This document shows positions 55,101 through 64,000 of a DNA stretch of 64,000 nucleotides, piece by piece; the stretch's first letter is position 1; each line of letters starts with the position of its first letter. The notes under the pieces were generated by a model. It had not been told where the DNA came from. It worked only from the letters and a program-made list of their open reading frames with translations, and searched no databases. The translations under genes were made by a program, and so were the position numbers. Source of the DNA: Ischnura elegans (lineage: Eukaryota; Arthropoda; Insecta; Odonata; Coenagrionidae); NCBI RefSeq assembly GCF_921293095.1, contig NW_025791658.1, positions 1,116,001 through 1,180,000 on the forward strand, written 5' to 3'.

Positions 55101-56265
55101 ATTTCACGGGGATACCGGGGGTTTAAATGTGTGTACTCCTGGCGGTCACCATCCATTCACATAACATCCATTTCGGGGGGATGAGTCGTTGGGGGCGGTG
55201 GAATAGTCACGAAAAGTACCGAAAAAGTAGACTTATTTGAAAATTTTATTTTTTGGGGGGGGGGGGTGTATGTGGGTTTACCGGGGGTTTATAGGTTTTT
55301 ACTGCCAGCGGTCATCAATCGTCCACATCAATTCCGTAGCGATGAGTGGTAAGGATTGGAAAAGCGGCGGAATTGTGACGAAAGTTACCCGACAAGGCTA
55401 CTTATATGCTAATTTTAATTTTTTAGGGGGTTTCGGGGGGTTAAAAGATGACGGTACTATATGGTCACATTCATTTACTGTCATGTCTAAAAGAATTGTG
55501 CCCTATGACATCCATATTTCGAAAGTAATACAATAAAAAGCAAACCAGTCCCTGAAAAATGTTAGCAGTGCCCGCCATTATTATTTTTTCGCGGTTAAAT
55601 CCATTAAATAATTATTAAAATGTTTAAGTTTTCTGAAAGAAATTGCATAGCTGTATGTAACTACAAAGTTTGAAAGAAATCGGTTGAGTTAAAATTGACA
55701 AAACCTTTTGTTAATCTTTTGAAAATCGTAATTTTCGGTGATTTTCGGAATATTTTAATTTTATTCTCAGTAACCAAGGACGATGAAAGAAAAACGTTAC
55801 CTACATTTCGTAGACTATGTTATGAGCATATATAATAATCATTTTCAATATCCTACACCTGTAATTACGACTAGGGGAGCGGAAGTTATGAAATATTTTT
55901 CGAAAAACCAATTTTTGGACGCCATTTTTGCAGCAAATATCTTAAAAAGAAACTTATATGATAAAATAATTACGTTACTACATTTACCAGCTTTCAAAAA
56001 ATGCATTAACGATCCGTGTGGCACGCACGGTTCGCGCGCAGTAAAATAAAAACCGGAAGACGGTCCCCGGAAAAAGCGCGATTTCGGCCATTTTGTCGTC
56101 CTAGCGACGACACGTGGCGGAAACTTCCGGTTTTCGGATTTTTCCTCCGAATCATTTCCGGTTCCCCGCACGCGTGCCAAATTTCAGCTCTCCAGCACTT
56201 CTAGAAGTGGTCGGGAATTTGTATCCATGAGTGAGTCAGTCACCACAAGGGCTGTATATAGATAG
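52189..56265 (+). repeat. Array dimer, copy 2 (4077-bp duplicate)
   Basis: Exact-length duplicate of 48112-52188. The only difference I found is G at 50406 versus T at 54483. This implies very recent duplication, gene conversion, or an assembly effect. Confidence 0.92.
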
Positions 56266-59200
56266 GACTCGCACGCTCCGCGCGCTCGTTAAGGGGCTCC
56301 GCCCCTTAAAACCCCGGTTCCGGCTTCGCCGTCTACATTTGTGGTCGTTCGAAGACTTTTGAAGTTCGAATAATCTCAACACGGCTAGGGGCCGGCTTCG
56401 CCGGCCAGGGGGTAGGGAGGTGCCCCACTCATTCCTCGGAACGGCTTCGCCGTTCCTCGCTGAAGGGCGGCTTCGCCGCCTGGGGGTTTAGTGTGCCAGA
56501 GGGCGAGGGCATTTCGGAACTGTTTCACCGTTATTCGTTTAAGGGGCGGCTTCGCCGCCCAGAGGTGGGGGGAGTCCACAGCGGTTGCGCCGCTTGAACA
56601 TCGGGGCGGCTACGCCGCCCGGGGGTTGCTGTAGCTCCCCCTCGCCTACGCCAGTTCCTCGTTGTGGGGCGGCTTCGCCGCCTTGGGGTTGAGGAGCCCC
56701 CCCGCGGCTGCTCCGCCTAGTCCTTATAATCGGTCTTCCCCGCCGAGAGGGGTGCCCAGGGGGATTCGGGGATTTTAATGTGTTATGCATGCGGTCACCA
56801 AAAGTCCACAGTGATCATGTAGCGATGATTTTAAAAGGTAGTGCAATACGGATTAATAGTGGCGACAAGTACCCATAAAAGAAGACTTAATGGCAAGTTT
56901 TTCATTTTTTTTTCGGGGGGTTCCTACGGAATACCGGCGGTTTTATACTTGTGTTAAACCAGTGGTCACTAATAGTTCTCATAAATTCCGTGCCGATAAG
57001 TCCTAGGGGACCGGAAGAGTGGTCTTACGATTCTTTTCCCTGGAGAGGCTATTTATTAGAAATTTTTTGGGAGGTTTCACGGGGTTATCGGGGGTTTTAA
57101 TAAGTGGTAGGGGCACCGGTTAAATTGTGTCGAAAACTATTCGGAAAGCCGAGTTTAAATTTGTTTTATTTTTTTTCGGCGATGTTCCAGGAGGTAATCG
57201 GGGGTGTTCTGGTATTTTTTCCCGTATGGTTTACGGTGGCTCGCCCTCACCAAATATTCCGGATCTAGAGCTCAGAGGGGACGGGTAGTGCGGCGTAATG
57301 TTTGCGAGAAGTTCCCAAATAGGAGACTAAATGACACATTTTACATTTGGGGGGGATTTCACGGGGATACCGGGGGTTTAAATGTGTGTACTCCTGGCGG
57401 TCACCATCCATTCACATAAATTTCGGGGGGATGAGTCGTTGGGGGCGGTGGAATAGTCACGAAAAGTACACAAAAAGTAGACTTAAATGCAAAATTTTAT
57501 TTTTGGGGGGTAGGTATGTGGGTTTACCGGGGGTTTATAGATTTTTACTGCCAGCGGTCATCAATCGTCCACATCAATTCCGTAGCGATGAGTGGTAAGG
57601 ATTGGAAAAGCGGCGGAATTGTGACGAAAGCACCCGAAAAGGCTAATTATATGCAAATTTTAATTTTTAGGGGGTTTCGGGGGGTTTAAAGATGACGATA
57701 GTATATGGTCACATTCATATACTGTCATATCTAAAAGAAGTATGCCCTACGACATCCATATTTCGAGAGTAATACAATAAAAAGCAATCCAGTCCCTGAA
57801 AAAAGTGAGTAGTGCCCGCCATTTTTATTTTTTCGCGGTTTAATCCATTGAATCATTTATAAAATGTTTATGTTTAATAAAAGACAATGCATTGCTGTAT
57901 GTAACTACAAAGTTTGAAAGAAATCGGTCAGGTAAAAATTGACAAAATCTAGTGTTAATCTTTTGGAAATCGTAATTTTCGGTGATTTTCGGAATATTTT
58001 AATTTTTTTCTGAGTAACCAAGGACGACGAAAGAAAATTGTTACCTAGATTTCTTAGAAGATGTTATAAGCATATATAATAATCATTTTCGTTATCCTAC
58101 ACCTTAAATTAAGTCGAAGGGAGCGGAAGTTATGATATTTTATTCGAAAAACGAATTTTTGGACGCCATTTTGGCTGCAATTTTCTTAAAAACAAATTAA
58201 TATCATTACGTAATAACGTGCCCACGTTTAACAGCTTTCAGGAAATGCATTAATGATCCGTGTGGCACGCACGGTTCGCGCGCAGTAAAATAAAAACCGA
58301 AAGACGATCCCCGGAAAAAGCGCGATTTCGGCCATTTTGTCGTCCTAGCAACGCCACGTGGCGGAAACTTCCGGTTTTCGGATTTTTCCTCCGGATCATT
58401 TCGGGTTCCCCGCACGCGTGCCAAATTTCAGCTCTCCAGCACTTCTAGAAGTGGTCGGGAATTTGTATCCATGAGTGAGTCAGTCACCACGCCGGCTGTA
58501 TATAGATAGGACTCGCACGCTCCGCGCGCTCGTTAAGGGGCTCCGCCCCTTAAAACCCCGGTTCCGGCTTCGCCGTCTACATTTGTGGTCGTTCGAAGAC
58601 TTTTGAAGTTCGAATAATCTCAACTCGGCTAGGGGCCGGCTTCGCCGGCCAGGGGGAAGGGAGGTGCCCCACTCATTCCTCGGAACGGCTTCGCCGTTCC
58701 TCGCTGAAGGGCGGCTTCGCCGCCTGGGGGTTTAGTGTGCCAGAGGGCGAGGGCATTTCGGAACTGTTTCACCGTTATTCGTTTAAGGGGCGGCTTCGCC
58801 GCCCAGAGGTGGGGGGAGTCCACAGCGGTTGCGCCGCTTGAACATCGGGGCGGCTACGCCGCCCGGGGGTTGCTGTAGCTCCCCCTCGCCTACGCCAGTT
58901 CCTCGTTGTGGGGCGGCTTCGCCGCCTTGGGGTTGAGGAGCCCCCCCGCGGCTGCTCCGCCTAGTCCTTATAATCGGTCTTCCCCGCCGAGAGGGGTGCC
59001 CAGGGGGATTCGGGGATTTTAATGTGTTATGCATGCGGTCACCAAAAGTCCACAGTGATCATGTAGCGATGATTTTAAAAGGTAGTGCAATACGGATTAA
59101 TAGTGGCGACAAGTACCCATAAAAGAAGACTTAATGGCAAGTTTTTCATTTTTTTTTCGGGGGGTTCCTACGGAATACCGGCGGTTTTATACTTGTGTTA

Positions 59201-62200
59201 AACCAGTGGTCACTAATAGTTCTCATAAATTCCGTGCCGATAAGTCCTAGGGGACCGGAAGAGTGGTCTTACGATTCTTTTCCCTGGAGAGGCTATTTAT
59301 TAGAAATTTTTTGGGAGGTTTCACGGGGTTATCGGGGGTTTTAATAAGTGGTAGGGGCACCGGTTAAATTGTGTCGAAAACTATTCGGAAAGCCGAGTTT
59401 AAATTTGTTTTATTTTTTTTCGGCGATGTTCCAGGAGGTAATCGGGGGTGTTCTGGTATTTTTTCCCGTATGGTTTACGGTGGCTCGCCCTCACCAAATA
59501 TTCCGGATCTAGAGCTCAGAGGGGACGGGTAGTGCGGCGTAATGTTTGCGAGAAGTTCCCAAATAGGAGACTAAATGACACATTTTACATTTGGGGGGGA
59601 TTTCACGGGGATACCGGGGGTTTAAATGTGTGTACTCCTGGCGGTCACCATCCATTCACATAAATTTCGGGGGGATGAGTCGTTGGGGGCGGTGGAATAG
59701 TCACGAAAAGTACACAAAAAGTAGACTTAAATGCAAAATTTTATTTTTGGGGGGTAGGTATGTGGGTTTACCGGGGGTTTATAGATTTTTACTGCCAGCG
59801 GTCATCAATCGTCCACATCAATTCCGTAGCGATGAGTGGTAAGGATTGGAAAAGCGGCGGAATTGTGACGAAAGCACCCGAAAAGGCTAATTATATGCAA
59901 ATTTTAATTTTTAGGGGGTTTCGGGGGGTTTAAAGATGACGATAGTATATGGTCACATTCATATACTGTCATATCTAAAAGAAGTATGCCCTACGACATC
60001 CATATTTCGAGAGTAATACAATAAAAAGCAATCCAGTCCCTGAAAAAAGTGAGTAGTGCCCGCCATTTTTATTTTTTCGCGGTTTAATCCATTGAATCAT
60101 TTATAAAATGTTTATGTTTAATAAAAGACAATGCATTGCTGTATGTAACTACAAAGTTTGAAAGAAATCGGTCAGGTAAAAATTGACAAAATCTAGTGTT
60201 AATCTTTTGGAAATCGTAATTTTCGGTGATTTTCGGAATATTTTAATTTTTTTCTGAGTAACCAAGGACGACGAAAGAAAATTGTTACCTAGATTTCTTA
60301 GAAGATGTTATAAGCATATATAATAATCATTTTCGTTATCCTACACCTTAAATTAAGTCGAAGGGAGCGGAAGTTATGATATTTTATTCGAAAAACGAAT
60401 TTTTGGACGCCATTTTGGCTGCAATTTTCTTAAAAACAAATTAATATCATTACGTAATAACGTGCCCACGTTTAACAGCTTTCAGGAAATGCATTAATGA
60501 TCCGTGTGGCACGCACGGTTCGCGCGCAGTAAAATAAAAACCGAAAGACGATCCCCGGAAAAAGCGCGATTTCGGCCATTTTGTCGTCCTAGCAACGCCA
60601 CGTGGCGGAAACTTCCGGTTTTCGGATTTTTCCTCCGGATCATTTCGGGTTCCCCGCACGCGTGCCAAATTTCAGCTCTCCAGCACTTCTAGAAGTGGTC
60701 GGGAATTTGTATCCATGAGTGAGTCAGTCACCACGCCGGCTGTATATAGATAGGACTCGCACGCTCCGCGCGCTCGTTAAGGGGCTCCGCCCCTTAAAAC
60801 CCCGGTTCCGGCTTCGCCGTCTACATTTGTGGTCGTTCGAAGACTTTTGAAGTTCGAATAATCTCAACACGGCTAGGGGCCGGCTTCGCCGGCCAGGGGG
60901 TAGGGAGGTGCCCCACTCATTCCTCGGAACGGCTTCGCCGTTCCTCGCTGAAGGGCGGCTTCGCCGCCTGGGGGTTTAGTGTGCCAGAGGGCGAGGGCAT
61001 TTCGGAACTGTTTCACCGTTATTCGTTTAAGGGGCGGCTTCGCCGCCCAGAGGTGGGGGGAGTCCACAGCGGTTGCGCCGCTTGAACATCGGGGCGGCTA
61101 CGCCGCCCGGGGGTTGCTGTAGCTCCCCCTCGTCTACGCCAGTTCCTCGTTGTGGGGCGGCTTCGCCGCCTTGGGGTTGAGGAGCCCCCCCGCGGCTGCT
61201 CCGCCTAGTCCTTATAATCGGTCTTCCCCGCCGAGAGGGGTGCCCAGGGGGATTCGGGGATTTTAATGTGTTATGCATGCGGTCACCAAAAGTCCACAGT
61301 GATCATGTAGCGATGATTTTAAAAGGTAGTGCAATACGGATTAATAGTGGCGACAAGTACCCATAAAAGAAGACTTAATGGCAAGTTTTTCATTTTTTTT
61401 TCGGGGGGTTCCTACGGAATACCGGCGGTTTTATACTTGTGTTAAACCAGTGGTCACTAATAGTTCTCATAAATTCCGTGCCGATAAGTCCTAGGGGACC
61501 GGAAGAGTGGTCTTACGATTCTTTTCCCTGGAGAGGCTATTTATTAGAAATTTTTTGGGAGGTTTCACGGGGTTATCGGGGGTTTTAATAAGTGGTAGGG
61601 GCACCGGTTAAATTGTGTCGAAAACTATTCGGAAAGCCGAGTTTAAATTTGTTTTATTTTTTTTCGGCGATGTTCCAGGAGGTAATCGGGGGTGTTCTGG
61701 TATTTTTTCCCGTATGGTTTACGGTGGCTCGCCCTCACCAAATATTCCGGATCTAGAGCTCAGAGGGGATGGGTAGTGCGGCGTAATGTTTGCGAGAAGT
61801 TCCCAAATAGGAGACTAAATGACACATTTTACATTTGGGGGGGATTTCACGGGGATACCGGGGGTTTAAATGTGTGTACTCCTGGCGGTCACCATCCATT
61901 CACATAAATTTCGGGGGGATGAGTCGTTGGGGGCGGTGGAATAGTCACGAAAAGTACACAAAAAGTAGACTTAAATGCAAAATTTTATTTTTGGGGGGTA
62001 GGTATGTGGGTTTACCGGGGGTTTATAGATTTTTACTGCCAGCGGTCATCAATCGTCCACATCAATTCCGTAGCGATGAGTGGTAAGGATTGGAAAAGCG
62101 GCGGAATTGTGACGAAAGCACCCGAAAAGGCTAATTATATGCAAATTTTAATTTTTAGGGGGTTTCGGGGGGTTTAAAGATGACGATAGTATATGGTCAC

Positions 62201-62997
62201 ATTCATATACTGTCATATCTAAAAGAAGTATGCCCTACGACATCCATATTTCGAGAGTAATACAATAAAAAGCAATCCAGTCCCTGAAAAAAGTGAGTAG
62301 TGCCCGCCATTTTTATTTTTTCGCGGTTTAATCCATTGAATCATTTATAAAATGTTTATGTTTAATAAAAGACAATGCATTGCTGTATGTAACTACAAAG
62401 TTTGAAAGAAATCGGTCAGGTAAAAATTGACAAAATCTAGTGTTAATCTTTTGGAAATCGTAATTTTCGGTGATTTTCGGAATATTTTAATTTTTTTCTG
62501 AGTAACCAAGGACGACGAAAGAAAATTGTTACCTAGATTTCTTAGAAGATGTTATAAGCATATATAATAATCATTTTCGTTATCCTACACCTTAAATTAA
62601 GTCGAAGGGAGCGGAAGTTATGATATTTTATTCGAAAAACGAATTTTTGGACGCCATTTTGGCTGCAATTTTCTTAAAAACAAATTAATATCATTACGTA
62701 ATAACGTGCCCACGTTTAACAGCTTTCAGGAAATGCATTAATGATCCGTGTGGCACGCACGGTTCGCGCGCAGTAAAATAAAAACCGAAAGACGATCCCC
62801 GGAAAAAGCGCGATTTCGGCCATTTTGTCGTCCTAGCAACGCCACGTGGCGGAAACTTCCGGTTTTCGGATTTTTCCTCCGGATCATTTCGGGTTCCCCG
62901 CACGCGTGCCAAATTTCAGCTCTCCAGCACTTCTAGAAGTGGTCGGGAATTTGTATCCATGAGTGAGTCAGTCACCACGCCGGCTGTATATAGATAG
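56266..62997 (+). repeat. Three tandem type A units (3 x 2244 bp)
   Basis: Units 56266-58509, 58510-60753 and 60754-62997 are almost identical. Private changes include CAACTCGG and GGGGGAAGGG in the second, and CTCGTCTACG and GGGGATGGG in the third. The junctions all read TATATAGATAG/GACTCGC. Confidence 0.92.
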
Positions 62998-63118
62998 GAC
63001 TCGCCGCGCTGCGCGCGCTCGCTAGGGGGCTACGCCCCCTAGAACCCCCCCGCGGCCGGCTGCGCCGGCCGCTTCCCTGGACGGCTTCGCCGTTCCCCGA
63101 CTTCGTCGGGCGACGGCA
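62998..63118 (+). repeat. Last, partial array unit head
   Basis: It starts GACTCGCCGCGCTGCGCGCG like the divergent unit at 44983. Its first hairpin is CTAGGGGGC-TAC-GCCCCCTAG (63022-63042), followed by GGCCGGCTGCGCCGGCC and a TTC-loop hairpin. Homology to the array fades after about 63118. Confidence 0.75.
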
Positions 63119-64000
63119 TGTCCCCCGGTGTGAACAATATCGCGTCATGCATCAATGGGTAAGTACTCCGAGGGGAAAGGCATCGACCAGGTGAGTTTGA
63201 AGCCCGTACCTCGTTCTGCAGTGCTCTAAAATATATGTTAGAAATTTTCTATCTGCGAGGGTTGCGTTCCCCTTGTCGATCGTTGAAATCGCCCCTGTGG
63301 CGAAGAAGCACCGTTTTCCTCCCCCGCCTATATCTCCTGGCGATCTCTCACTGCGATAATACTTTTCGGGAAAGATTTCGGAGATGGAAACTGGTGCATT
63401 GTGCACGTACGTTGACAATAAGGATAATGGTTGGGATTCACGTGATATATCCCGTTGTCCGGTTTGCATCGTAAGTTTTACCGCGGCAAAGAAGTACGAA
63501 GAAGAAATTTTCGCTCAAAGTAAGCAATCTTTTTCTCTTTCTATCGAGCGTACAGATGTTATCACCCACTGCATTTGCCAATCGGAAGCCAAATACGGTG
63601 AAGAAAGACATTGGAATCCACGAGAAATCGTTCGTGGAGAGGAACGCAAAGTCTGCCTTAAGTAATTTTATGCAGTGTTCACCTGCGAAATGAATACGGA
63701 ATCGGAATTGGTTATGCTTGCGTCGTAAAGACGTAGCACTAATTGAAAAGTCCGTGAAATGGCTTTCGATTGTTGCCACCCCCTCGCCACGTTGAGGCTG
63801 CAGTTAGGATTTGAGAGGGGCATGCACTACAACTACTACTAAGTATTAGCTAAATGTACACAGACAGATGTCTCTGATATTGAATGACGCACACGTATTA
63901 CTCGTAATAGAGAACGTAGAAATAAATACAAGGCGTCAGTGATCATGCAAATCAAGTTTAGGTACATATACATTCTCGTCGGTGTGGCAGGAGTAGCTGA
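63119..64000. other. Unassigned right edge
   Basis: An open plus-strand frame at 63384-63665 (93 codons) contains SRCPVCIVSF and later HCICQ, a CxxC plus CxC pattern. I recognise no family and the length is compatible with chance. The remainder shows nothing I can support. Confidence 0.3.

Larger units (their letters stand above)
42739..62997 (+). repeat. Head-to-tail array of hairpin-headed ~2.2-kb units
   Basis: Unit starts, all at GACTCGC followed by a GC-rich head, are at 42739, 44983, 48112, 49936, 52189, 54013, 56266, 58510, 60754 and 62998. Spacings are 2244, 3129, 1824, 2253, 1824, 2253, 2244, 2244 and 2244. Each unit has a hairpin-rich head of about 500 bp, G-rich monomers of roughly 165 bp, an AT-rich body and a conserved tail. 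The 2244-bp units differ from each other at only a handful of positions. No transposase, RT or other recognisable protein was found in any frame. The class is unknown; a tandemly amplified non-autonomous mobile element or a TE-derived satellite fits best. Confidence 0.92.

Noticed and set aside
42858-61278. Repeated antisense open frames in the array heads with Pro/Gly/Arg-rich products (GGEAAPQRGT-like)
   Set aside because: They recur because the DNA repeats. The GGCGGCTTCGCCGCC hairpins happen to be open in several frames on both strands, no frame is kept across unit types, and no domain is visible.
42739-63118. CRISPR-like or bacterial repetitive palindrome array, or bacterial contamination
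   Set aside because: The hairpins vary in sequence and spacing with no uniform spacers, no bacterial genes are present, and a diverged copy lies among arthropod transposons at 19.6 kb.

Overview
The window is eukaryotic and most likely from an arthropod, probably an insect with a large, transposon-rich genome. The evidence is spliced genes with GT-AG introns, Toll-type leucine-rich-repeat (LRR) coding exons, and remnants of Penelope-like elements, Helitrons, mariner/Tc1, piggyBac and LINE elements. There is no bacterial gene content.

1-39.4 kb: two paralogous genes face each other tail to tail. Each encodes a Toll-receptor-like ectodomain. The minus-strand copy (38785 to 27046) can be modelled as five coding exons with consistent splice phases. 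It has a signal peptide, an N-terminal Cys-rich segment, LRRs, an LRR C-terminal cap and a short hydrophilic tail that ends in a stop codon and a poly(A) signal. I see no membrane segment and no TIR domain, so the design looks like a secreted Toll ectodomain. This copy has one in-frame TAA in exon 1. The plus-strand copy (1435 to 11456) has an open exon 1, exon 2 and last exon, but exons 3 and 4 are missing from an intron that now holds a LINE fragment and a TTAA-flanked MITE. Both copies are therefore damaged, at different places. A third LRR relic lies at 39.24-39.37 kb.

Introns and intergenic DNA (3-42 kb) are a graveyard of mobile elements. They include LINE 3' ends and a decayed reverse transcriptase, a Penelope-like element with an RT and a GIY-YIG domain, several hammerhead-ribozyme-like motifs, and a Helitron nested inside another Helitron. 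There are also Tc1, mariner and piggyBac transposase pseudogenes, many MITEs with terminal inverted repeats, tRNA-like sequences, and two large inverted-repeat pairs.

42.7-63.0 kb: a head-to-tail array of about nine units, mostly 2244, 2253 or 1824 bp, with one divergent 3.1-kb unit. Each unit has a GC-rich head packed with hairpins of the form stem-TTC-stem, a middle of G-rich monomers of roughly 165 bp, an AT-rich body, and a conserved tail with a short palindrome ending near a TATATAGATAG-like junction. Copies are nearly identical, including a 4077-bp dimer duplicated with a single difference seen. The hairpin stems change by compensatory substitutions between unit types. A solitary related copy sits at 19.6-22.0 kb, so the unit also occurs dispersed. 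I do not recognise this repeat as a named family and regard it, with the TIR-less Toll pair, as the most interesting content. The last 0.9 kb (63.1-64.0) is unassigned.
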